From Candidatus Bathyarchaeota archaeon JdFR-07 (GTDB taxonomy: Archaea > Thermoproteota > Bathyarchaeia > Bathyarchaeales > Bathycorpusculaceae): a DNA stretch of 39,117 bases. Made by a program: the position numbers and the translations under genes. Each line of letters opens with the position of its first letter. Position 1 is the first letter of the stretch. The stretch covers positions 1 through 39,117 of the forward strand of contig MTLU01000019.1 of assembly GCA_002010975.1 (NCBI GenBank), in the 5' to 3' direction. The notes under the pieces are model-generated. The model was not told the origin of the DNA, searched no databases, and worked only from the letters and a program-made list of their open reading frames with translations. Positions 17,545 through 25,120 of this stretch are shown in pieces.

Positions 17545-17742
17545 TTGAAATTTAAAATTGAGCTTTCTTTGCTCGTATCTGCGATTGTTCTTTGTGTTAT
17601 CAGCGCTTTTTGTTATTCTCAGGAACGAAGCCAAGGCTTACCTGTTATGAATTATTCCTGCAGAAATCTTGCTTTACCACTAGTTGGAGTTGCCTCAGTT
17701 TTTGTAGTGATCGCTGGGATTCTTTATTCTAAGCGAAAATAA
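17545..17742 (+). CDS. Small two-TM membrane protein, unrecognised
   Basis: The 65-residue protein has two hydrophobic segments, LSLLVSAIVLCVISAFCY and LVGVASVFVVIAGILY, joined by a short loop and ending in SKRK, so the C-terminus is probably cytoplasmic. The start is TTG preceded by a GGGGGTTAGGA purine-rich site. It sits 21 bp before the M50-like protease gene and is likely co-transcribed. No family is recognised; a small partner of the protease is possible. The minus-strand ORF 17437..17634 over it looks like a shadow. Confidence 0.5.
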   Translation: MKFKIELSLLVSAIVLCVISAFCYSQERSQGLPVMNYSCRNLALPLVGVASVFVVIAGILYSKRK

Positions 17743-17763
17743 CAAGTGAAAGGGCGAACGTAG

Positions 17764-18492
17764 TTGCTGAGTAAGAAAACTTTCTTTGCTACGTTTTTAA
17801 CATTAGGTTTTGTTATCAAAATTGTTTCAGAATTTATACACGAAGTTTGTGGACATGGTGTTTTCGTGCTGTTATTCGGAGGAAAAATAAGAAGTGTGTA
17901 TATTAGTGTGTTATGGCCTTACGAACTTTCGTATATCAAATGGAGTCTTCCAAATGATGTTGGCTCGGTACAGATGGCGTGGTTATATGGTGGTGGAATA
18001 TTTGCCTGTTTGCTTACGTCTTTTGTGATTCAGTTTATTCTTTTTTGGAAAAAGAAGTTTACTTGGCCATGGACTATGGCTCTTTTTTGGCTTGCTTTTT
18101 GGACACTTTTGAATTCTGCTGGTTACCTTATAATCGGCGGGCTTGTGCCTTTCGGTGATATAGCAAAGCTTATTAGTTTAGGCGTTTTTACCGCGTATTC
18201 CTCTCTTCTCTGCGGTCTTTTCTTGTTTGCTGCAGGTTTTATTTCTTTTTCTTGGATTTTAAGAAAAGTGTTCATGAAGGTGTATTCGCTTAAAAAAGCA
18301 AGTTTTGCTGTAAGCCTTTTCTGGCTTATAATTCCTCTTCTTGTCATTATGATTATTGTTAGTCCAGAACGTGGTCTAGGGTGGAGTTATCTTCCTTTAT
18401 CTTTTATTCCATTTTTTCTGTCTATTGCATTAGAATATTCTTTATTTTTATCCAAACAAGAAGCTTACGAAAATCCAAACGAAATCTCCTAA
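17764..18492 (+). CDS. M50-like membrane zinc metalloprotease (putative)
   Basis: The 242-residue protein has about six hydrophobic segments. In the first, FIHEVCGHGVFVLLFGGKI contains an HExxxH-like H26-E27-x3-G-H31 with the following GG found in M50 site-2-type proteases. A later N117...PFGD132 could be the NxxPxxPxD third-ligand motif. No PDZ domain is present. The motif is H-E-V-C-G-H, one residue longer than canonical HExxH, so activity is uncertain. The start is TTG. It is convergent with the prepilin peptidase (45 bp overlap of 3' ends), which puts it at the edge of the pilus locus. Confidence 0.55.
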   Translation: MLSKKTFFATFLTLGFVIKIVSEFIHEVCGHGVFVLLFGGKIRSVYISVLWPYELSYIKWSLPNDVGSVQMAWLYGGGIFACLLTSFVIQFILFWKKKFTWPWTMALFWLAFWTLLNSAGYLIIGGLVPFGDIAKLISLGVFTAYSSLLCGLFLFAAGFISFSWILRKVFMKVYSLKKASFAVSLFWLIIPLLVIMIIVSPERGLGWSYLPLSFIPFFLSIALEYSLFLSKQEAYENPNEIS

Positions 18493-19257
18493 TAACAAAG
18501 TTGTAATTAATCCAGCGGTTATGAATATTAGCATGGGTAATCCTGGGCTTGCCCACACCCTATCTTGGATTTTTTTGTCTTCAATTGCCTTAACTAGTCT
18601 TTCGACTATGGCTTCTCTCTCTTTATCACTGGGCAATAGTATAAGTTTACATTGCACCTTGTTCTCTTCTTTTTCTATGACGTCTTCTAGTGGGTAATAA
18701 TGCCATTTTTCCTTCAATTTTTTAATTGAAACTTTGTAACCCGTTATTAAAACAAGAATTTTTCTCCAGAAAGACTCATTTTTATGATTTTCTTCGAATA
18801 AGGTTGTTTTGGTCTTTTTATGCCAAATTATGTTGTATATGAGTAGGTAGATGGCTGTAGCTGCAGCTATTACGACAGAATTGCCAAAAACTGTGAAAGG
18901 CAAAAAGTTTTTCGATACAATTGAGATTTCTCCAAACAGTGGTGTTAACAGTTTTTCTGGGTAAAAGGGTATCGCAAGGGCTAGACACATTAAAGCTTTT
19001 GCGTCAGCGCCTCCAAAGCCGCCTAGATAGAAAATGGTGGTAGCGAAAATTACTGTGAGGCCAATACATATACCATAGGATATTAATGGAATTTGTTCAG
19101 TATACAGTGCTTCTATTATGGTGAGGGTAAAAGCGGTTGGAGCTAGATAAATCCAAACTGTGTTACTGACTTCTCGTGTTTTAAAATCGTTCCAAGAAGC
19201 ATAAACAAAGAAAACTAGGCAGAGAATTATGCGTGCGCCCTCTAAAATTTGGATCAG
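18448..19257 (-). CDS. Class III (archaeal) prepilin peptidase, A24 type, probable CTG start
   Basis: The ORF track starts at ATG 18990, but the frame is open upstream to a stop near 19266 and encodes essential parts: ASWNDFKTREVSN with the first catalytic Asp, and GGFGGADAKAL with the second. No ATG, GTG or TTG exists in this upstream part. A CTG at 19257 lies six bases after GGTGA and is the best start, giving 269 residues beginning with a hydrophobic helix (ILEGARIILCLVFFVYA). The enzyme removes class III signal peptides from archaeal pilins and archaellins. The C-terminal half has a charged cytoplasmic loop and a final TM. The upstream neighbour is a pilin, its likely substrate. Confidence 0.8.
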   Translation of the reverse strand: MIQILEGARIILCLVFFVYASWNDFKTREVSNTVWIYLAPTAFTLTIIEALYTEQIPLISYGICIGLTVIFATTIFYLGGFGGADAKALMCLALAIPFYPEKLLTPLFGEISIVSKNFLPFTVFGNSVVIAAATAIYLLIYNIIWHKKTKTTLFEENHKNESFWRKILVLITGYKVSIKKLKEKWHYYPLEDVIEKEENKVQCKLILLPSDKEREAIVERLVKAIEDKKIQDRVWASPGLPMLIFITAGLITTLLLGDFVWIFVSFLFG

Positions 19258-19263
19258 GGATAG

Positions 19264-19268
19264 TCACC
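19264..19268 (-). promoter_or_regulatory. Shine-Dalgarno GGTGA that sets the prepilin peptidase start
   Basis: GGTGA on the minus strand complements the UCACC end of archaeal 16S rRNA and lies six bases before CTG 19257-19255. The same motif precedes other starts in the window, for example the TTG of the pilin at 19888. Confidence 0.5.
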
Positions 19269-19295
19269 GAAGAAATGGGATGAAGAGTAGAGATT

Positions 19296-19745
19296 TTAAG
19301 CTTTCTCGTTGAATGGCAAGACGTATCCGGATTCTGTTACTACTTTGAAGTAATATCTGGTTCCTGTTGAGTAAGAGGTGAAGTTTAGGTTGAAATCTTG
19401 CGATGATCCTGGTGAAATTGTTGTTGGAAGAGATGGGCTGATATTTGCATTCGTCAGCTTTGTGAGAGTTGTTGAGGATGTTCCCCAGTAAATTGCTACA
19501 ATTTTTACGTCTGATGTCCCTGTACTCCTTAATGTTATGGTTACATTAGTGCTGTCATGGAACTTTATGTTTTCTATAATTAGTTCTTCTCCTGCTCGCT
19601 GGGTTGCTCCACTCATGTACGTTATTACCCATGCGTATGTTACAACTACTGCTGCTACGGCTATGACTATTAGTAGTAATGTTGCAAGTATAGGTGATAT
19701 GGCTTTTTCGGATCTTAATATATTTTGGCTTTTCATTTTTATCAT
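19296..19745 (-). CDS. Archaeal type IV pilin (class III signal peptide)
   Basis: The 149-residue protein has a short positive leader ending SEKA and then ISPILATLLLIVIAVAAVVVTYAWV, the hydrophobic core of archaeal pilins, followed by a beta-rich, Thr/Ser-rich domain. The prepilin peptidase would cut just before ISPI. It lies 38 bp upstream of the peptidase gene in the same direction. The second ATG (MKSQN) at 19736 has better spacing to GAGATGA than the listed first one. It is the most typical major-pilin candidate of the three here. Confidence 0.85.
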   Translation of the reverse strand: MIKMKSQNILRSEKAISPILATLLLIVIAVAAVVVTYAWVITYMSGATQRAGEELIIENIKFHDSTNVTITLRSTGTSDVKIVAIYWGTSSTTLTKLTNANISPSLPTTISPGSSQDFNLNFTSYSTGTRYYFKVVTESGYVLPFNEKA

Positions 19746-19887
19746 CTCAGCTGCTTATTATGGTTTCTTAATATTTAAGATATATGAATCTTCAATCATT
19801 ATTCTGAATCATGTATTGTCTAGCAAGTAGTAAGATTTAATAAGCACTCTTGGCTAAACTACATTATAGAACACGGTGAGGTTACCT

Positions 19888-20397
19888 TTGAAATACAGAA
19901 AGCTTGTTAGACTGCTCCAGAATAGACGGGCTATCAGCGCCGTTATTTCAAATGTTATTCTTGTAGGAGCAGTCATCGCAGTTAGCTTTGTTGTTCTCTT
20001 TTGGGCGCAATACCGGTCTTCTGCTTATAACCAAGAGTACAGTGAAGCCGTGGATTCTGACATTGCTAAGCTTAAGGAAAGATTGGCATTTGAATACATT
20101 TTTTATAACGAGGACAATGACATCCTTTCGGTTTACTTAATGAACTGTGGGACTATAAACGATACTACTGTGGAAACGGCCTATGTTTCCACAAGTAGTG
20201 GCAACCTTATTGACGTTTTTACGGATATCACTTTGTTTCACTTTAATGGAAGTGAGATTTCCGATCAAGATTTGGACATAAGTGAAGAAGGATATTTTGT
20301 ACTTTCCTCGTTTGATGACCTCACAGTTGGGACTAGTTATCTTATTAAAGTTATAACTGGGAGGGGGTCTTCCTTTGAACAAAGCTTTATCGCTTAA
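19888..20397 (+). CDS. Pilin-like protein, type IV pilin N-terminus
   Basis: The protein of about 169 residues has a basic leader with NRRA followed by ISAVISNVILVGAVIAVSFVVLFWA, a class III pilin helix, then an acidic beta-rich domain. The ORF track starts at GTG 19876, but that GTG lies inside the strong GGTGAGG site, and the TTG at 19888 is six bases behind it, so TTG is preferred. It overlaps the next pilin-like gene by 23 bp and shares a divergent spacer of about 140 bp with the minus-strand pilin. It is probably a minor pilin. Confidence 0.78.
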   Translation: MKYRKLVRLLQNRRAISAVISNVILVGAVIAVSFVVLFWAQYRSSAYNQEYSEAVDSDIAKLKERLAFEYIFYNEDNDILSVYLMNCGTINDTTVETAYVSTSSGNLIDVFTDITLFHFNGSEISDQDLDISEEGYFVLSSFDDLTVGTSYLIKVITGRGSSFEQSFIA

Positions 20398-21382
20398 GAA
20401 AATATTTAAGTGGTTAACTTCAAATCCGAAAGGTTTCTCTTCGGTGATAGGAACAACATTCATGGTACTTGTTGTAATGCTGTTGTCTTCTAGCGTTTTT
20501 CTGTGGACTCTCTCTCAGAACACCTTGTATAACGAAGCAGTTAGAGACAAAAATCAACTAGAAGCAGATCTTCTAAACGAAAGAGTAAGAGCCACTGAAG
20601 GTTCTTACACGGTATATGGCGATGGTAACGTTTTAGTTTCAACCCAGGTTCGAAACTTAGGACCTTTAGCTGTCGAAATTGTAAACTTATGGCTTATGAA
20701 TGTTAACACTGAACGTTATAACTTCACCGAATCTCTAAACATTAATTTGCAACCGGGAGAAAATTCGGCACTTGCAATTAATGTTTCACTGGTTGGATCA
20801 ACCGCAGAACATACCTTCACTTCGTGGTTTGTTACTAGAAGAGGAAATGTTGTGCCCATTGAAGCGGCATCTGTCGACGAAGAAGAAGCTGTTACATGGG
20901 CAAAACTTGCTGAAGGAATAGGTTCCATAGTGTTTAATTTCAGTACATTCAGATACTATACATATTCTGGCAATAAATTAGGAAACTATCCGGAGGGCAA
21001 TCCTACTTTCAGAATACCCTATGGCGAAACAATAGCATTTGGCTTTATGTTAACCAATCAAAATCCATATCAGGAAGCGATTACTTTTGATGAAGAGACA
21101 TTGATGTGGTCATATTTTCCCGCCTGTCCTGGACACGAAAACGGTCCTTTCTGGCATATAGCTAATGTCAATCCAGACGGCTCCATAAATGCTACGTATA
21201 CTCCTATAACATTAGAATGGGGAGAGTCAAAATTGATAGTCTTTGCAAAACAAAGCGGTGGTTGGAAGGTTCAACAAAGAAACTCTTTAGGCGCTATTAA
21301 TCTGTTGATATATGGAACTTTCGAATCAGGAATGGAATATGCCCAAAACATACCCTTTGTTTCAGTGTACGCATATGACTAA
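20375..21382 (+). CDS. Large pilin-like protein with extended C-terminal domain
   Basis: The 335-residue protein has a basic leader ending PKG, then FSSVIGTTFMVLVVMLLSSSVFLWTL, a pilin-like helix, and a long extracellular part with Asn-rich sequons and two beta-sandwich-like regions (about 60-170 and 175-335). It is more than twice pilin size, so it may be a tip or minor subunit carrying an adhesive domain. The TTG start lies six bases after GGGAGGGGG and overlaps the previous gene by 23 bp. The C-terminal domain is not recognised. Confidence 0.7.
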   Translation: MNKALSLKKIFKWLTSNPKGFSSVIGTTFMVLVVMLLSSSVFLWTLSQNTLYNEAVRDKNQLEADLLNERVRATEGSYTVYGDGNVLVSTQVRNLGPLAVEIVNLWLMNVNTERYNFTESLNINLQPGENSALAINVSLVGSTAEHTFTSWFVTRRGNVVPIEAASVDEEEAVTWAKLAEGIGSIVFNFSTFRYYTYSGNKLGNYPEGNPTFRIPYGETIAFGFMLTNQNPYQEAITFDEETLMWSYFPACPGHENGPFWHIANVNPDGSINATYTPITLEWGESKLIVFAKQSGGWKVQQRNSLGAINLLIYGTFESGMEYAQNIPFVSVYAYD

Positions 21383-21400
21383 TCTTTTTAATTATTTTAC
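21383..21400 (+). terminator. Candidate T-rich terminator after the pilin genes
   Basis: CTTTTTAATTATTTTAC follows directly after the stop of the 335-residue pilin-like gene. Archaeal termination often uses such T-runs without a hairpin. Confidence 0.3.
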
Positions 21401-21750
21401 TTATCAACTCTAATTTATCAAGAGAATTCTTGCTTTAAACATCTCTGGACAGATCAAGTAATTTCTAGATCTAACTAAACGTAATTGTTGTTTTAAAAAT
21501 TAAATTAATTGATAAGTACCTTACCCATTAAAATGATTAAAACGATAATAGGACATCTTCTCAGCTGGTTAACTAGAAAAAACTTCTAAGTTTTCTGCTT
21601 CGGATAGCTTCGATAGTTGTTAAAAGAAATTTTCCTTCCTCCTTCTATTTAATATTTCATTACATAAAGAAAAGAACTATTGCGTGTCTGAAAGACTCTG
21701 AAGAGAAAAAAAGAGAATATATAAACAACTTTTTGATTGAAAAATAAATT
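21401..21750. other. Convergent non-coding gap between pilin and tadC 3' ends
   Basis: No gene is seen in these 350 AT-rich bases. They contain small hairpins (CAAGAgaatTCTTG at about 21419 and AAAACTTctAAGTTTT at 21579-21594) and minus-strand T-runs near 21705-21718 that may end the tadC transcript. No repeats of larger size or RNA gene were recognised. Confidence 0.5.
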
Positions 21751-23448
21751 TTAGAATTTTACGAATATTGGCATAAGCTTAGCAGCGGTTACCGCTACCA
21801 GCACTAGTATAGCTGCATGTTTAAATCCTGCTGCAATAGATTCTTCACTTATTTTTCCAGCTACTATGCCTATCAGATAACTGTGGAAGATAGAGGCCGT
21901 GGTGAACATTGTTATTATTCCACCTAAATTATCTGTAGGCTGGGTTCCAGCAACGCCTAACGTCTTTCCAGTGAAAGCTATTATCATTATTGTTGTTGCA
22001 ACTAGCATTATCGCAGCGAAGTATGGCATCATTATATATGGACGGATAGCCATTTTTTTCTCTTTTTCCACTTCGTGAGTCAAGTTGTTAAATCTTGCAA
22101 TGGTTTCTATCATGGATACAGTGCCACCACCTACGTCCATAGTTTCGACCAGTAGAAACATTACGATTTGTGTCAACCAGCTTTTCGTTTTCTTGATAAA
22201 ATCGAGAATCACTTTTCTAGCTGGGACGCCCCAAGAGATTTTTGAGCTGATTTGTCGCAGTTCTTTACTAAAGGCACCGTAGTCGCGGTTAGCAAGGCTT
22301 TCGATGCATTTTTCTGGGGAAAGCCCAGTTTTTCTTACTTCTGTTAAATCTCTGAGAAAATTGTTTACTCCTCTCTCCATACTGGCTTTTCTTTTTGAAT
22401 CTTTCATATCAATTATAGCGGCTGGCATAACCGTTATAAAGAGTGACACGGCTATTGCAACAGGTAAATCAATTATTGGATGCAATTGATTGATAATTGG
22501 CACAGACATGTATCCCATGAAATCTGTTAACAAAAGAAACACCAATAATCCAATCCCGCTACAAATTACAAACACTTTATAAGGACGCATATTTGTAACA
22601 GGAGTCTTCGGCTGCATACCGTGGGCTAGATAGATAAACATCATGGACAATAATGGAGTAAAAAGATATGTGTAAAGTATCATGCTAGAACCTATAGAAA
22701 TTCCTAAACTATAAGTTGCCTCCACACTGAATAAGATGTAAAAACACAAGGACATTAACACCATTACGATTATAAAAGTTTCAAGAAGCATTCCAAGTCT
22801 TTCAGCAGCCGCTTTAACCCGCAAAGCTCTAGCTTTAAATATGTCCTCCGTTTTTCTCTCCAAAAAATGTGTGATATCTCCTCCAATTATAACTGTCGAT
22901 GCATACCCAGACAAGAAATCCTTAAAAGTTTCTAAAGGATTTTTCTTCGCTGCATTTTCCATCGCAGTCAACGGATCTATCCCAAAAATTTCAACGTCCT
23001 TTACAATGTCTCTAGCCTCTTCTCTCATCACTGGCATAAGCTCTACTTCCGCAAGCCGTTTAAAACTGGTGTAAGGAGATATGCCCCCCGAAGCCATAAC
23101 GCTCGTATAAGCAGCAGCAAAAGGGATTTCTCTTTCCAGAGCCCTAGCCCTCTCCCCTGCTTTATTAATGGGCACAATCATAAATCCTATCATAACATAG
23201 ATAGGTATGGGAACTAGAAAAATTATGGGAATGAAAAAATATAGATAAAGTATCATGATTGCAGCTATAGAGATGGGAATTGTCAGAACTGCAAAGAACA
23301 ACATCAGGGATACATAAGTTTCTGGATAAATTTTCATCCTAGCTCTTTCTAAGCAATCTTTAAATTCTACTACACTTTTCAGAAATTTTGGGGCAATCTT
23401 CCCAAAAATTCTAAAAGACCAAGCTTCAAGAGTATCGAGGAATGGCAA
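21751..23448 (-). CDS. TadC/ArlJ-type pilus assembly membrane protein (T2SSF)
   Basis: The 565-residue protein has two type II secretion F domains, each with a cytoplasmic four-helix part flanked by membrane segments; AAAYTSVMASGGISPYTSFKRLAE and NFLRDLTEVRKTGLSPEKCIESLA mark the two copies. It is the platform that couples the pilus ATPase to pilin extraction. The double F domain is usual for archaeal pilus and archaellum proteins. The TTG start lies inside the ATPase gene with a 23 bp overlap. It lies beside the pilin genes, 3' end to 3' end. Confidence 0.88.
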   Translation of the reverse strand: MPFLDTLEAWSFRIFGKIAPKFLKSVVEFKDCLERARMKIYPETYVSLMLFFAVLTIPISIAAIMILYLYFFIPIIFLVPIPIYVMIGFMIVPINKAGERARALEREIPFAAAYTSVMASGGISPYTSFKRLAEVELMPVMREEARDIVKDVEIFGIDPLTAMENAAKKNPLETFKDFLSGYASTVIIGGDITHFLERKTEDIFKARALRVKAAAERLGMLLETFIIVMVLMSLCFYILFSVEATYSLGISIGSSMILYTYLFTPLLSMMFIYLAHGMQPKTPVTNMRPYKVFVICSGIGLLVFLLLTDFMGYMSVPIINQLHPIIDLPVAIAVSLFITVMPAAIIDMKDSKRKASMERGVNNFLRDLTEVRKTGLSPEKCIESLANRDYGAFSKELRQISSKISWGVPARKVILDFIKKTKSWLTQIVMFLLVETMDVGGGTVSMIETIARFNNLTHEVEKEKKMAIRPYIMMPYFAAIMLVATTIMIIAFTGKTLGVAGTQPTDNLGGIITMFTTASIFHSYLIGIVAGKISEESIAAGFKHAAILVLVAVTAAKLMPIFVKF

Positions 23449-25072
23449 TTATTTTTACCCCCTCTCCAGTAACTATTTTTTCATAGATCTGCTCAGGCTG
23501 GCTGTAATATTCAGCTATAACCGCAGCTACGTCTCTGTAGCTTCTAAGATTCTGTTGTCTCATCCAGTGTAAAACTTGCTTACGTCTACCTATTTCTTCA
23601 AGCAACTCCTTTTTACTATTTCCCGTTCGTTCTGCTATACTTGAGAGTATTACGCTTTTGCCAAAAGTTGGTAAGTGCCTATCTTTCACAGGGTTCCATT
23701 TAAATACACAACGGTAATCCTCATAATCTGCAATCTCATTTACGTTTAATATCCGTCTACCCATTTTTCTCTCCGTTCCCTTCAATAAGGGAATTCTTTG
23801 TATGGAAAGAACAAGATTCATTAATGGAATGTATGCCGGTGAAATATCCATTGGTTTCTGTGTTAACCGTTTTACCGCCGAGTTCAAGTCTTCCGCGTGC
23901 ATTGTACACATTCCACCGTGACCAGTGGCTAATGCTTGGAAGAGTACGTAAGCTTCTTGTCCCCTTACCTCGCCGACAATAAGTATGTCTGGTCTATGCC
24001 TCATTGATGTCTTTACAAGATCAAAAAGTGTAACTTCACCAACATTGTTTCCGCCTAAACCGTAGCTTTGTCTAGATATAAGGGAAACCCAGTTTTCATG
24101 GGGCAAGTTAAGCTCTGCTGTTTCTTCTATGGTGACAATCTTGCTTCCTGGCTTTATTAAACAAGCTAATGCGTTTAACGCCGTTGTCTTTCCTGCAGCA
24201 GTTCCCCCTAAAACCATTATAGATGCTCTGTTCTCTAGACAAAGCCAGAAGTATGCCGCCATTTCTTCTGAAAGTGTCCCTAGGTTTATTAGATCTATTA
24301 TCGAATAGGGGTCTTCTCTGAATTTTCTTATAGTGAAAGCTGTTCCAAATGGTGTGACTTCTCGTCTGTAACAGACTGCGAGTCTATGTTTTCCCGGGAG
24401 AGAAGCGTCAACTATGGGATAAGCTGAACTGACATGTTTTCCAGCCATGTGAACAAGTTTTACCACCATATTGTCTAGTTCTTCGTCGCTATCAAACTTC
24501 AGGTTACTTTCTATGCTTTCATACTTTCTGTGCCATATGTAAACGGGCTTATTTACACCGTCACAAGAAATATCTTCAATATTTGGATCTCGCATAAGAG
24601 AATCTATTTTGCCAAATCCCACAAGGTCTCTTTCTGCATGATATAAAATTTTGTACCACGAAACATCGGGAAGCCAACCTAGGCTTATACGATACTTATC
24701 AACAATTTTCTTTGATTCTTCGGCGAAGAACTTTCTAGGATCGTGAACTTCTTCTTTTGGTGATTCAATCTCTGAAAGTAATATTTCTAAGACGCGGTTG
24801 TACACGTTTCTTTCTAGAGAATCGAGTTGCAGTTCGTCCAGTATGTATTTGGAAACACCTGTTTTAGGGTTTCTAACGATAACTGCATGGGCAAACGGTT
24901 CGTAAAGAGGGTATTTTTCTACGACTTTGAAGCCTCTTGGTATTGGTTTAGGGGGTGGTGGTGGAATCACTAGCTCTTTTTTCTTTTTTAGATTGAGTTT
25001 TATGCGAATTCTCTTTATTCTTGCCAAAGTGTTCTTTAGTTGAATTGTAGGCATTGTTCTTCTCCTATACAT
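23426..25072 (-). CDS. Type II/IV secretion (TadA/VirB11-type) pilus ATPase
   Basis: The 548-residue AAA-type ATPase has Walker A GGTAAGKT at residues 289-296, Asp-box IEETAELN, Walker B-like DILIVGEVRG at 362-371 and a His box ATGHGGMCTMHA. The N-terminus has a basic stretch with KIPPPPPKPIP-like proline repeats (about 36-45). It powers pilin insertion or secretion with the TadC protein encoded next. The ATG start and the basic N-terminus are accepted; MPTIQL at residue 7 is an alternative. Confidence 0.9.
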   Translation of the reverse strand: MYRRRTMPTIQLKNTLARIKRIRIKLNLKKKKELVIPPPPPKPIPRGFKVVEKYPLYEPFAHAVIVRNPKTGVSKYILDELQLDSLERNVYNRVLEILLSEIESPKEEVHDPRKFFAEESKKIVDKYRISLGWLPDVSWYKILYHAERDLVGFGKIDSLMRDPNIEDISCDGVNKPVYIWHRKYESIESNLKFDSDEELDNMVVKLVHMAGKHVSSAYPIVDASLPGKHRLAVCYRREVTPFGTAFTIRKFREDPYSIIDLINLGTLSEEMAAYFWLCLENRASIMVLGGTAAGKTTALNALACLIKPGSKIVTIEETAELNLPHENWVSLISRQSYGLGGNNVGEVTLFDLVKTSMRHRPDILIVGEVRGQEAYVLFQALATGHGGMCTMHAEDLNSAVKRLTQKPMDISPAYIPLMNLVLSIQRIPLLKGTERKMGRRILNVNEIADYEDYRCVFKWNPVKDRHLPTFGKSVILSSIAERTGNSKKELLEEIGRRKQVLHWMRQQNLRSYRDVAAVIAEYYSQPEQIYEKIVTGEGVKIIAIPRYS

Positions 25073-25120
25073 TTAATGGTGAGCGTGGAACTATTAAATA
25101 TTGCGTCTTACTAAACATTA

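Noticed and set aside
17437-17634. 65-codon minus-strand ORF
   Set aside because: It overlaps the better supported plus-strand two-TM gene and a promoter region; no recognised features.
21579-21594. Hairpin AAAACTTctAAGTTTT as a bacterial-type terminator
   Set aside because: The stem is AT only with a two-base loop and lies about 200 bp from either stop codon, so it is listed only within the gap entry.
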